Virus record (IMG/VR): IMGVR_UViG_3300032084_001916
Location: 1-55,935 of that record
From: a virus
DNA: 55,935 nt
Direction: 5' to 3' (one strand)
Positions 31,043-39,716 of this stretch are shown piece after piece. A model generated the notes under the pieces. That model worked only from the letters and a program-made list of their open reading frames with translations, did not search any database and had not been told where the DNA came from. How positions within the stretch are numbered: the first letter of the stretch is position 1; every line of letters begins with the position of its first letter. A program made the position numbers and the translations under genes.

Positions 31043-32608
31043 TTGAACTGGTTTCCATTGAAGAACTTTACGCATTATAGTTTACTAAGAGGATTCTCTA
31101 AGCCACACGAACTTGCAAAGATTTGTGCTGACAATGATTATCCAGCATGTGGTATTACAGACTACAAATCTATATCAGGCGCTGTGTCTTTTCACCAAGC
31201 TTGTAAAAAAGTTGGAATCAAGCCAATCATAGGATGCTCATTTGATAACACGACTGTATACGCAAAAAACAAAGATGGATGGCACGATCTAATACAAATG
31301 GTATCAATGACTGACGAAAATGGCAACATGCCAACAGATATTGCTAAAGATATTATTAGTAGAAATAACCTAGTAGCACTACCAAAATCTAAAGATAAAA
31401 TAAAACCTTCGTATTATGTAAAAAAAGAACAAGCTGGATTACATAGAGTTTTATTATGTTCTGCCCTAAAAACAACACTGCCCAAAATCCAAACTCAAAT
31501 ACGTAAAAAAGAATTAGACAAAGATATACTAGAGTACTTCAATAAAGATGATAAATGTGTCACTGAAGGTGAGGTGACTAAAGAATTAGAATACATATAC
31601 AATTCTTGTGAAGAATACGATATACTAAGCCCACCAATGTTGCCTACCTTTGTTTGTCCTAATGGTATGTCACAAGAAGAATATCTAACAAATATGGCTA
31701 GAAAGGGATATACTGAATTATTAAAACCAAAGGTTGGTAAAGACAAAGAAAAGCAAAAAGTTTATGGTGACAGATTTCAGAAAGAGTTAGAGGTAATCAG
31801 AAATGCAGACCTGTTTGGCTACTTCTTGATTGTTCAAGATATTATCAGACATATAGAAAAAGATATGGGTTGTTTAGCTGGACCGGGGAGAGGATCTGCT
31901 GCTGGTTGTCTGATATCATATCTTATTGGAATCACTAAGATTGATCCAGTAGAACATGATTTGCTATTTGAAAGATTTTATAATGCGGGTCGTAATGCTG
32001 GTGGTAACGTTTCTTTGCCCGATATTGACATGGACGTTCCGGGCAAGAGAAGAGATGATGTCATAGACTATCTCAAGGAAACATATGGTAAAGAACATGT
32101 TAGTCAAATGATTACGTTTGGAAGACTACAGGGACGTAGTGCTATTAAAGAAGTTTTAAGAATTAATGATGCTTGTTCCTTTAGCGAAATGAACACTATA
32201 ACTAAAAGTGTTCCAAATGAAGCAGAAATATCTGACCAACTGGTAGAAATGGACGATGAAGATAGATCAATTATTAAATGGTCTCTCATGAATCGTGCAG
32301 ACGAACTAAGAGATTTTTGTCATATAACAGACGATGGAAAGCTTGAAGGTGACTACGCAGAGTATTTCCAGCAAGCAATAGAAATAGAGGGAACTTTTAA
32401 AACGCAGGGTAAACATGCTGCTGGTGTTGTCATATCAAAAGACAAGCTGAAGAATGTTTGCCCAATGGTAGAACAGAAAGGATCTATTGAAAAGATAGCA
32501 GGTTTAGAAATGTCTGATCTAGAAGCGCTAGGTCATGTAAAATTTGACGTTCTAGGAATCAATCTTCTAGATAAACTCATGAAAATTAAGGAATTAACTA
32601 ATGGCTAA
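31043..32608 (+). CDS. dnaE: DNA polymerase III alpha subunit, N-terminal half (palm)
   Basis: A 521-residue protein starting with TTG (taggaga six bases upstream). Residues about 1-70 are a degenerate PHP domain: FTHYSLLRGF, GITDYKS, KPIIGCSF match the family but its metal-binding His are missing. The polymerase core follows: AGPGRGSAAGCLISYLIGIT, SLPDIDMDVPGKRRDDVIDY with the catalytic Asp pair D329 and D331, ITFGRLQGRSAIKEVLR, GKHAAGVVIS, and ends soon after VKFDVLGINLLDKL, whose D502 corresponds to E. coli D555. The C-terminal fingers, beta-binding and OB parts are missing here and are encoded at 33609-35168. So all three catalytic Asp are in this half. Confidence 0.9.
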   Translation: MNWFPLKNFTHYSLLRGFSKPHELAKICADNDYPACGITDYKSISGAVSFHQACKKVGIKPIIGCSFDNTTVYAKNKDGWHDLIQMVSMTDENGNMPTDIAKDIISRNNLVALPKSKDKIKPSYYVKKEQAGLHRVLLCSALKTTLPKIQTQIRKKELDKDILEYFNKDDKCVTEGEVTKELEYIYNSCEEYDILSPPMLPTFVCPNGMSQEEYLTNMARKGYTELLKPKVGKDKEKQKVYGDRFQKELEVIRNADLFGYFLIVQDIIRHIEKDMGCLAGPGRGSAAGCLISYLIGITKIDPVEHDLLFERFYNAGRNAGGNVSLPDIDMDVPGKRRDDVIDYLKETYGKEHVSQMITFGRLQGRSAIKEVLRINDACSFSEMNTITKSVPNEAEISDQLVEMDDEDRSIIKWSLMNRADELRDFCHITDDGKLEGDYAEYFQQAIEIEGTFKTQGKHAAGVVISKDKLKNVCPMVEQKGSIEKIAGLEMSDLEALGHVKFDVLGINLLDKLMKIKELTNG

Positions 32609-33281
32609 TAGAGACTTTATTGTATTTGACTTTGAAACAGGAAGTCGTAATCCTCATAAAACACAACCCACGCAAATTGCTGCTTTGGCTTTAGATGGTC
32701 GTAATCTTGCTATGAAAGGTACATTCAACAGTGAAATTAGACCTATCTTAAACGACGAAGCCGCTATTGCTGCTGGGTTAGATCCAATTGAAGACGGAGC
32801 ATTAAAAGTTACAGGAAAAAATAGAAAAGATCTAGCGAAGGCTCCAACTCTAAAATCAGTTTGGAAAAAGTTTTGCACATTTGTAGATAAGTATAATTGG
32901 AAAAAAGATCCATTTTATAATCCTATACCTGTTGGATATAATATTATAGGATTTGACATGGTTATAATCAACAGGTTATGTAAAGAGTATGGACCATTTG
33001 ACGATGCTAGACAACAGCAAAAAATATTTAGCAGAGTTCACAAATGTGACGTTATGGATAACATGCATATGTGGACAGAGGGTGATCCTAGCATCAGATC
33101 TATCAGCATGGATACGTTGCGTGAACGCATGGGACTGTCGAAAGAAAATGCACATGATGCGTTGCAAGATGTTAAGGATACGACTAATATATTTATAAAG
33201 CTACTAAAGACTCATCGCGCAGTTTACCAAGAAATACAACTAGACAAGGCTTTTGCTAATGGAAACCTCTACGTTAAGTAA
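32601..33281 (+). CDS. DnaQ-type 3'-5' proofreading exonuclease
   Basis: A 226-residue exonuclease of the DEDDh group: FIVFDFETGSRN (Asp and Glu), PVGYNIIGFDMVI (second Asp), and ENAHDALQDVKDT (His and last Asp). It begins inside the last codons of the polymerase N-half gene, so the two are translationally coupled. Since the PHP domain of the polymerase lacks its metal-binding His, this protein is the obvious proofreading subunit. It has no beta-clamp motif I can recognise. Overlaps the endonuclease gene by 23 bases. Confidence 0.85.
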   Translation: MANRDFIVFDFETGSRNPHKTQPTQIAALALDGRNLAMKGTFNSEIRPILNDEAAIAAGLDPIEDGALKVTGKNRKDLAKAPTLKSVWKKFCTFVDKYNWKKDPFYNPIPVGYNIIGFDMVIINRLCKEYGPFDDARQQQKIFSRVHKCDVMDNMHMWTEGDPSIRSISMDTLRERMGLSKENAHDALQDVKDTTNIFIKLLKTHRAVYQEIQLDKAFANGNLYVK

Positions 33282-33609
33282 AGTATGCAAGACCTGTGGT
33301 ATAAAAAAGTCAAACGATGAGTTTGTAAAGGCTGATGGTCAACATCGCTCAACGAGAAACAGATGCAAAGATTGTCATAAAGCACAAGCAAACATACGAA
33401 AGAAGTTAAGAAAAGAAAACCCACCGCCAAAAAGTGGGAAATGTCCAATATGTCAAAAGCATACAGAGGATTGGGTTTTAGATCATTGCCATGTTAATGA
33501 AAGTTTTAGAGGATATATCTGTAGATACTGTAACTCTGGGATAGGATTGTTAGGCGACGATGTAGACGGTGTGGTCAACGCATTGAATTATTTAATTGAA
33601 AGAAGATAA
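33259..33609 (+). CDS. Endonuclease VII-like HNH nuclease
   Basis: The start at ATG 33259 has aagg about nine bases upstream. The 116-residue protein has an N-terminal zinc finger VCKTCGIKKSNDEF ... RCKDC and a C-terminal endonuclease VII fold: GKCPICQKHTEDWVLDHCH, RGYICRYCNSGIGLL and a helix VNALNYL. Members of this family resolve branched DNA (T4 gp49) or act as mobile HNH nucleases. Its location, between the two halves of a polymerase gene, is the sort of position a homing endonuclease takes, but packaging or recombination are equally reasonable roles. Confidence 0.75.
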   Translation: METSTLSKVCKTCGIKKSNDEFVKADGQHRSTRNRCKDCHKAQANIRKKLRKENPPPKSGKCPICQKHTEDWVLDHCHVNESFRGYICRYCNSGIGLLGDDVDGVVNALNYLIERR

Positions 33610-35168
33610 TGAAATACAACGACGAAAAAACTTGGCAGTTGTTTGAGGAAGGCAAAACAAAAGGTGTCTTCCAGTTAGAGAGTAATCTTGGTAAGTCTTG
33701 GTCTAAGAAATTAGCACCAAGTAATATAGAAGAATTGTCAGCACTTATTGCGATTATTCGTCCGGGCTGTTTAAAAGCATATGTTGATGGAAAATCTATG
33801 AGCCAACATTTTATTGATCGTAAGCATGGTCGTGAAGAAGTCACGTACCTACATGAATCTCTAGAAGAAATTTTAGCACCAACGTATGGCGTTCTTGTGT
33901 ATCAAGAGCAGTCCATGCGTATTGCGCAAAAAATAGCAGGATTTGATCTACAAGAAGCAGATGAGCTTCGTAAAGCCATTGGAAAGAAAAAGGCTGACCT
34001 AATGGCTAAAGTTAAAAAGAAATTTATAGCTGGTGCAAAAAAGGTTGGTATAGTCAACAAGGAAGAAGCAGAAGAAATATTTGGATGGATTCAAGCATCT
34101 TCTAGGTACGCATTTAACAAATCACATAGTATATCATATGCTGTTTGTTCATATTGGAGCGCGTATGAGAAAGCTCATCATCCAGAAGAATTTTTCTTAT
34201 CATATTTGTACTATGCAAATGAAAAACAAGACCCACATCAAGAAGTATATGAATTATTTTCTGAGGCAAAGTTATTCGATATTCAAGCAAGAACACCAAG
34301 TCTTGCAAATTTTGATACAAAGTTTAATGCTAAAAAGGGTAAAATATATTTTGGTATAAAGGATATTAAATCACTTACAGGTAAAACTGGAGACAGAGTT
34401 GTTGACTCAGTAAAAGAAGTAGAAGAAGAACTAGGAAAACCAATGACTAAGTTCACATGGGTTGAAATACTCTTGTTCTTTGCTCCCAAAATTACTTCAA
34501 CAGCTTTTAAAGCGCTTGCTTCTATAGGATTTTTTAGGGACTTTAAGGATAAAATATCTAGAAATAAAGCTCTATACGACTATGATATATACAGATTACT
34601 AACCAAGGCAGAGCAAAAATGGATACAAACAAATTACCAAACAAAGAAATGGAAAACTTTTATAGCCTGCTTAGAGGATTTAGCACCAACAAAAAAGAAT
34701 GGTGGTGGAACCCACAAAATCGAAAGATCGCAAGCTGTTGAGAATGAGATACAGTTATTACTAGACCCTCCATACGCCTTAGATGACGACCCAAACTGGA
34801 TTATAGATCAAGAAACTAGATTTCTAGGATGCCCAGTATCAATGACTAAGGTAGAGGTTGCAGATACTTCAGCAGCTAATACCACTTGCAAAGATATCAT
34901 AAATGGTAAGAAAGGCAAAGATATATGTGTAGTGGGCAACATTCAAAGAATGGCAGACTATACTATCAGCAAGGGTGACTCAAAGGGGAAGCTCATGTCA
35001 TTTCTAACCATAGAGGATGACACATGCATTTTAGATAGTGTTGTAGTATTTCCAAAAATTAGACAGAAATATAAATATATATTATACGAAGGTAATAATC
35101 TGATATTTTGCGGCTCTGTTGCCAAACACGAAACATCTCTAATAGTCGATAAAATTTATGAAATTTAA
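33609..35168 (+). CDS. dnaE: DNA polymerase III alpha subunit, C-terminal half
   Basis: A 519-residue protein that continues the polymerase where the gene at 31043-32608 stops: WQLFEEGKTKGVFQLES, then RKHGREEVTYLHESLEEILA, PTYGVLVYQEQSMRIAQ, AIGKKKADLMAKV and SSRYAFNKSHSISYAVCS. These are the fingers of the family. Beyond residue 220 it reads IYFGIKDIKSLTGKT (helix-hairpin-helix region), FKALASIGFF, and a C-terminal OB-like stretch (GKDICVVGNIQRM, GKLMSFLTIEDDT). The start ATG overlaps the endonuclease stop by one base. It has no intein-like beginning. The two halves (521 + 519) add up to a nearly complete alpha subunit and must assemble as separate chains. Confidence 0.9.
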   Translation: MKYNDEKTWQLFEEGKTKGVFQLESNLGKSWSKKLAPSNIEELSALIAIIRPGCLKAYVDGKSMSQHFIDRKHGREEVTYLHESLEEILAPTYGVLVYQEQSMRIAQKIAGFDLQEADELRKAIGKKKADLMAKVKKKFIAGAKKVGIVNKEEAEEIFGWIQASSRYAFNKSHSISYAVCSYWSAYEKAHHPEEFFLSYLYYANEKQDPHQEVYELFSEAKLFDIQARTPSLANFDTKFNAKKGKIYFGIKDIKSLTGKTGDRVVDSVKEVEEELGKPMTKFTWVEILLFFAPKITSTAFKALASIGFFRDFKDKISRNKALYDYDIYRLLTKAEQKWIQTNYQTKKWKTFIACLEDLAPTKKNGGGTHKIERSQAVENEIQLLLDPPYALDDDPNWIIDQETRFLGCPVSMTKVEVADTSAANTTCKDIINGKKGKDICVVGNIQRMADYTISKGDSKGKLMSFLTIEDDTCILDSVVVFPKIRQKYKYILYEGNNLIFCGSVAKHETSLIVDKIYEI

Positions 35169-35197
35169 TTGGTTTTTTTAACTGTACAAGCTAATAT
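35169..35197 (+). promoter_or_regulatory. Possible sigma70-type promoter upstream of ssb
   Basis: In the 47-base gap between the polymerase C-half and ssb, TTGGTT (35169-35174) and TAATAT (35192-35197) are 17 bases apart. The match is partial (three and four of six), but this is one of the few real gaps in the plus-strand block and the ssb gene would benefit from its own promoter. Confidence 0.35.
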
Positions 35198-35215
35198 ACT
35201 AAGATAGGAGAGAAT

Positions 35216-35533
35216 ATGAACAATTGTTGTTTTACTGGATACCTTGTAGAAAACCCTAGAACGTCAGTGGTCGGAGATGTCGTACTAGCTGAGTTTACTG
35301 TGGTCGTATATAATTATAGAAGAACAAAAAGCACTGGAGAAAAGAGTAGGATACCCACTTACTTAAATTGCGAAGCTTGGCACACAGGCGCTGAAACTAT
35401 CGAAAGATTTGCAACAGAAGGAACAAAAATTACAATAAACGCTTCAGCAAAAAATAGATCTAAAGATGATGAGTCTGTTGTTTTCAGAATAAACGAATTT
35501 GACATATGCAGTCAAGACTATAACGAAGAATAG
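35216..35533 (+). CDS. ssb: Single-stranded DNA-binding protein
   Basis: A 105-residue OB-fold protein: MNNCCFTGYLVENPRT, LAEFTVVVYNYRRT, YLNCEAWHTGAETIERFATEGTKI (motif split: YLNCEAWHTGAETI, then RFATEGTKI). It matches bacterial SSB cores in length and order. It ends at QDYNEE and lacks both the Gly-rich linker and the DxDIPF tip that recruits repair proteins, so partner recruitment through that tip is unlikely. Strong Shine-Dalgarno (taggaga). Placed with the polymerase genes and followed six bases later by sugar island II. Confidence 0.85.
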   Translation: MNNCCFTGYLVENPRTSVVGDVVLAEFTVVVYNYRRTKSTGEKSRIPTYLNCEAWHTGAETIERFATEGTKITINASAKNRSKDDESVVFRINEFDICSQDYNEE

Positions 35534-35539
35534 GACAAG

Positions 35540-37186
35540 ATGAGAAAGAAAAGAATATTATTCTGCACAGAGGCGACATTTCTAAACACTGGCTATGCCA
35601 CCTACACTAGAGAAATGCTTAAGTACTTACACAGTACAGATAAATATGAGTTGGCAGAATTAGCAGCTTACGGAGAACCAAATGATCAAAGAGCAAAGGG
35701 CATACCTTGGAAATTTTATGGAATTATGCCAACAAATAATGCAGAGACAAATGAATACAATGCTAAACCCACTAACCAGTTTGGTGAATTTAGATTTGAA
35801 GAAATATGTTTAGATTTTAAACCAGATATTGTCTGTGACATCAGGGACTTTTGGATGCTTGACTTTGCAGAAAGGTCTCCATACCGCAAGTTTTTTAAAT
35901 GGTGTATCATGCCAACAGTTGATGCAAGACCACAGGCTAGACAGTGGATTGCAACATACTCTTCAGCAGACGCTTGTTTAACATATTCCGATTGGGCTGG
36001 GGATGTACTTAAACAACAAGCTGGAGATCATATCAATTATTTAGGTTCAGCCCCACCTTCTGCACATCCAGCATATGAACCTAAAGACAAAATTGCACTA
36101 CGGAAAGCTTTTGGTATAAATGAAAATGCTAAAATCATTGGCACAGTTATGCGCAATCAACGTAGAAAATTATACCCAGATTTATTTAAAGCATTTAGAT
36201 TACTATTAGACAGTGTAGATAATCCAGAAGAATATTTCTTATATTGTCATACAAGCTATCCAGATCTTGGGTGGGAACTACCAGAATTGATACAAGAAAA
36301 CAACATCGCCTCTCACGTTTTATTTACATATGTTTGTAGAGAAACGCAACAGCCTTTTGCATCTTTGTTTAGAGGTGCTTCTGCTCAATCTCCCTACACT
36401 GGTAAATGGGGATCAACACTATCTAATGTGAGACAAGGCTTAAGTTATGAACATTTAGCAAGTGTAATTAATTTATTTGATTTATATGTTCAGTATGCAA
36501 ATTGTGAAGGTTTTGGATTACCGCAAGTAGAAGCAGCAGCATGTGCAGTGCCAGTAATGGGTACTGATTACTCTGCTATGGAAAGTGTTCTCAGGCAACT
36601 GGATGGTACGCCCATTAAACCCAAAGCGCTCTATAAAGAGCTAGAAACTGGTTGTCTGAGAGCCGTTCCAGATAATGAACTGGCAGCAAAATTGTTTAAA
36701 GAATTTTTTGAATTACCAAAAACTGTTAGATCTAAAAAAGGTTTTGATACTAGACAGAAATTTTTAGATCTTTTTCAATGGGATAAATCTGGCAAAGTGT
36801 GGGAAAGCTATTTTGATAGTGTAGAAATTAGACCTGATACTGAGACTTGGCTATCGCCAGTTGACATACAAAATCCAGAACCAAAACCAACTATATCACC
36901 AGAAACTAAGCACAATGATTTAGCACAATGGCTAATTGTAAATGTTCTAAAAGAACCAGATAAAATTGGAAAGTATTTAGAATCTAGATTAACAAGAGAT
37001 TTAATGTATGAATGTATGTCTGCATCAACAGCTGGTATGTACTTTAATGAATTTTCTGCTGCTTTTGACGGAAAGAATCAAAGACATCCATTTAATTTTG
37101 ACATTGCTTATAATGAGATGGCTAACATACGTTTAAGAAAAAACAAATGGGAACAAAAAAGAGCGGAGGTATTTGGGATAGAATGA
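35540..37186 (+). CDS. Large GT-B glycosyltransferase (GT4-like) with extra C-terminal domain
   Basis: A 548-residue protein. N-terminal Rossmann half: RILFCTEATFLNTGYATYTR and PDIVCDIRDFW. C-terminal half: KIIGTVMRNQRRKLYPDLFKA, then INLFDLYVQYANCEGFGLPQ and VEAAACAVPVMGTDYSAME, the usual donor-binding Glu pair. A further 120 residues after the GT domain (HNDLAQWLIVNVLKEPDK ... ) look helical and are not part of the standard fold. First of three consecutive GT-B enzymes in island II. ATG has aggac upstream. Sugar and acceptor unknown. Confidence 0.75.
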   Translation: MRKKRILFCTEATFLNTGYATYTREMLKYLHSTDKYELAELAAYGEPNDQRAKGIPWKFYGIMPTNNAETNEYNAKPTNQFGEFRFEEICLDFKPDIVCDIRDFWMLDFAERSPYRKFFKWCIMPTVDARPQARQWIATYSSADACLTYSDWAGDVLKQQAGDHINYLGSAPPSAHPAYEPKDKIALRKAFGINENAKIIGTVMRNQRRKLYPDLFKAFRLLLDSVDNPEEYFLYCHTSYPDLGWELPELIQENNIASHVLFTYVCRETQQPFASLFRGASAQSPYTGKWGSTLSNVRQGLSYEHLASVINLFDLYVQYANCEGFGLPQVEAAACAVPVMGTDYSAMESVLRQLDGTPIKPKALYKELETGCLRAVPDNELAAKLFKEFFELPKTVRSKKGFDTRQKFLDLFQWDKSGKVWESYFDSVEIRPDTETWLSPVDIQNPEPKPTISPETKHNDLAQWLIVNVLKEPDKIGKYLESRLTRDLMYECMSASTAGMYFNEFSAAFDGKNQRHPFNFDIAYNEMANIRLRKNKWEQKRAEVFGIE

Positions 37187-38295
37187 AAGTTTTATACATA
37201 GGACATTTTAGAGAGGCTGGTGGTTGGTCTAATGCTGCTATAGATTTTGCATTAGCGTTAGATAAAGTTGGTGTTGACGTTGTTTGTAGAGATATAAAAT
37301 TAACTGACAAACAATCTGAACTACCAGATAGAATAAAAGAATTAGAACAAAAAACATTAGACAATGTAGATTATTGTATTCAAAATGTTTTACCACACCA
37401 TCTTGTAGCAACGGACAAATTTAAAAAGAATATTGCGTATTTTTTTAGTGAGACAGCATCCATAACTAGCTCTTGGATAGACAATCTAAATTTGATGGAC
37501 GCAGTGTGGGTTCCTAATGAAACTAATCGTGATGCATTACTTGACAGTAAAATTGAAACTAATGTAGATGTCATACCTGTGCCATGTGATCTATCTAAAT
37601 TTGCAAAACAATATGATAAATTAGACATGTTAGAGGTAAATGATCAATTTAAATTTTATACAATGTGTGATTTAAATAGTCGCAAAAATATAGAATCTAT
37701 CATAAAGTGTTTTCACAGTGAGTTTTGCAATGGAGAACAAGTAGCATTAGTTTTAAAGATTAATAAATATGGATTGTCTCCAGATCAAGTAGGATTAGAA
37801 TTTGAAAATATATCAAAAAATATAAAGGAACGAATGAGAATCGGCCCTGTTTCAAGTCTTGCAAAAGAAGTTATCATACCTACTTATCTATCAAATGATC
37901 AAATGGCGCAGTTGCATAAAACTTGCGATTGCTACATCAATCTTTCTCATGGAGAAGCTTGGTCTATACCAGCTTTTGACGCGATGGCCTTTGGTAATAC
38001 ACCTATATGTGGCAAAGAAGGTGGACCAAGACAATTTATAAATAAGGGCGATAAAAATACAGGATGTCTCGTAAATGGTGTGTACGATGTATGTTTCCAT
38101 ATGGACCCAGCTTTTGATTTTCTCTTTACAGGTAGAGAAGAATGGTTTCACCCAAGTGAATCAGAAGCAAAAAAAGCAATGAGATACTACTACGAAAACA
38201 GAGACAAAATTGACAAATCAACTGGCTTGAAACAAGCAGAAAAATTTAATTATGAAGTTATTGGAAATAAGATAAAAGAGGTATTACAGTTTTGA
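37183..38295 (+). CDS. GT-B glycosyltransferase (GT4-like)
   Basis: Start at ATG 37183, overlapping the upstream stop (ATGA) and giving the typical N-terminus KVLYIGHFREAGGWSNAAI; a 12-residue extension upstream is in frame but improbable. The 370-residue protein has the second half DQFKFYTMCDLNSRKNIE, QMAQLHKTCDCYINLSHGEA, WSIPAFDAMAFGNTPICG and GGPRQFI. These fit the GT4 donor site although the usual E-x7-E is changed to E/D. GGAGG lies 13 bases before the ATG, a longer spacing than usual. Confidence 0.7.
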   Translation: MKVLYIGHFREAGGWSNAAIDFALALDKVGVDVVCRDIKLTDKQSELPDRIKELEQKTLDNVDYCIQNVLPHHLVATDKFKKNIAYFFSETASITSSWIDNLNLMDAVWVPNETNRDALLDSKIETNVDVIPVPCDLSKFAKQYDKLDMLEVNDQFKFYTMCDLNSRKNIESIIKCFHSEFCNGEQVALVLKINKYGLSPDQVGLEFENISKNIKERMRIGPVSSLAKEVIIPTYLSNDQMAQLHKTCDCYINLSHGEAWSIPAFDAMAFGNTPICGKEGGPRQFINKGDKNTGCLVNGVYDVCFHMDPAFDFLFTGREEWFHPSESEAKKAMRYYYENRDKIDKSTGLKQAEKFNYEVIGNKIKEVLQF

Positions 38296-39296
38296 GTAAT
38301 CACAAAATTAAAAAAATAATACAAGCATGTAATTCTCCTAAAAAGGAAAAGTATAACATTCTTACATTTCCTACGCATGAAAGATATGAAACTCAACTGT
38401 GTAAAACAGGTCATAACTTTTATTCGTTTAGCATGGATGGTCAAAAAGAGTGGAACGCCGAACAAACTAAACCTCCAGCAAACTACTACATACTGCCTAA
38501 AAATGAATTACCAGCATTCACAGAAATAGATATGGTATTAGTGCAGAGCAAGTTCTGGCAGTTTCAAATTGCTGCTCAAATATTAGAAACTTTGCCGGTT
38601 CCAATGATTGTTCTTGAACATACTTTACCAACACCACGAACCCATAATCCTGAACAAATTGATCAAATGAGACAAATGACAGGTCACGTAAATATATTCA
38701 TATCTAAATTCTCTCAACAACAGTGGAATATAAATTCTATCAACAATTATGTTCTTCATCATGGTATTGACTCAGAAACTTTTAAACCTTTAGATATACC
38801 AAAAGAGAATCACATCCTTACAGTTGCTAACGATTTTAAGAACAGAGATTTTTGTTTAAATTACGCAGGTTGGGAAAGAATTACTAATGGTATGAACGTA
38901 AGATTAGTGGGATCAAAGAATGGTGAGGGATCAATAGTGTGCGACAGCGCAGAAGATATGGTTAAAGAATACAATAAATGCAAAATATACTTAAATACAA
39001 CTACGCTTAGTCCAATACCAATGTCTTTGTTGGAAGCAATGGCTTGCGGTTGCGCCGTAGTGTCAACAGCAACATGTATGATTCCAGAGATTATTAAGAA
39101 TGGTGAAAATGGATTCATATCGAATGACGAGTCAGAAATAAAAAACATGATAGATACTCTACAAAATAATGATGAACTAAGAAAAACTATGGGAGAAAAT
39201 GCTAGAAGCACCATCACAAAGCACTTTTCTGAAACAGCATTTATAAATAATTGGAATGAAGTATTCAAACAAGTTTATGAGGTTAGTCAAATATGA
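38292..39296 (+). CDS. GT-B glycosyltransferase (GT4-like)
   Basis: A 334-residue protein starting with TTG that overlaps the upstream stop (TTGA), with agagg upstream. The donor-binding half is well conserved: HILTVANDFKNRDFCLNYAG, YNKCKIYLNTTTLSPIPMS, LLEAMACGCAVVSTATCMIP and EIIKNGENGFI. The acceptor half is less typical (TFPTHERYETQLCKTGHNFY). Third in a row of GT-B genes. The pattern MSLLEAMACG is the standard GT4 signature, so family assignment is good; specificity is unknown. Confidence 0.75.
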   Translation: MSNHKIKKIIQACNSPKKEKYNILTFPTHERYETQLCKTGHNFYSFSMDGQKEWNAEQTKPPANYYILPKNELPAFTEIDMVLVQSKFWQFQIAAQILETLPVPMIVLEHTLPTPRTHNPEQIDQMRQMTGHVNIFISKFSQQQWNINSINNYVLHHGIDSETFKPLDIPKENHILTVANDFKNRDFCLNYAGWERITNGMNVRLVGSKNGEGSIVCDSAEDMVKEYNKCKIYLNTTTLSPIPMSLLEAMACGCAVVSTATCMIPEIIKNGENGFISNDESEIKNMIDTLQNNDELRKTMGENARSTITKHFSETAFINNWNEVFKQVYEVSQI

Positions 39297-39715
39297 AAAT
39301 ACAAATTACGGAAGGTCAGGGCAAGAATGTAGAAGGTTATAATAATATACATATAACACATTCTGCTGGATCATTACCACAAATAGTTGATCATTCTTGT
39401 GAGGAAGTAGTTTTAAATAACTCTCTAAGCAAACTTGCTAGACAAGAAAGTCTAGAGGTGCTACAGCTAGCCTGTAGCAGATTAAGACTAGGTGGTAAAA
39501 TAGCCATATACGATGTAGATGTTAAGTCTCTTTGCAGAAAGTACGTTAACAAAGAAATTGATCAAACTGAAATGAGTAAAGAATTGCTTGATCTAACAAA
39601 CTGTATAGAAATCAATGAAGTAAGAAATATACTAAAGCAACACGGAATTGTTCTAGAATCTTGTGGTATCAAAGGTTATCAATACGAAATCATAGGTCAT
39701 AGAAAAAATACTTGA
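39293..39715 (+). CDS. Degenerate methyltransferase-like protein
   Basis: A 140-residue protein that looks like the C-terminal half of a class I methyltransferase: EEVVLNNSLSKLARQESLEV, then RLRLGGKIAIYDVDVKSLC, EINEVRNILKQHGIVLES, matching the region after motif I in proteins such as that at 26037. The Gly-rich SAM-binding motif I is not present; the N-terminus instead reads KIQITEGQGKNVEGYNNIH. It may be inactive, a partner, or have another role. Overlaps the upstream glycosyltransferase by four bases. Confidence 0.5.
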   Translation: MKIQITEGQGKNVEGYNNIHITHSAGSLPQIVDHSCEEVVLNNSLSKLARQESLEVLQLACSRLRLGGKIAIYDVDVKSLCRKYVNKEIDQTEMSKELLDLTNCIEINEVRNILKQHGIVLESCGIKGYQYEIIGHRKNT

Positions 39716-39716
39716 T

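Noticed and set aside
32580-33640. Split intein joining the two polymerase halves
   Set aside because: No intein blocks at the end of the N-half, the C-half does not begin with Cys/Ser/Thr after an intein C-motif, and the break is not at the known DnaE split-intein site.
31043-35168. Sequencing frameshift as the cause of the two polymerase genes
   Set aside because: About 1 kb with two well-formed, overlapping genes separates the halves, so it is a genuine arrangement.
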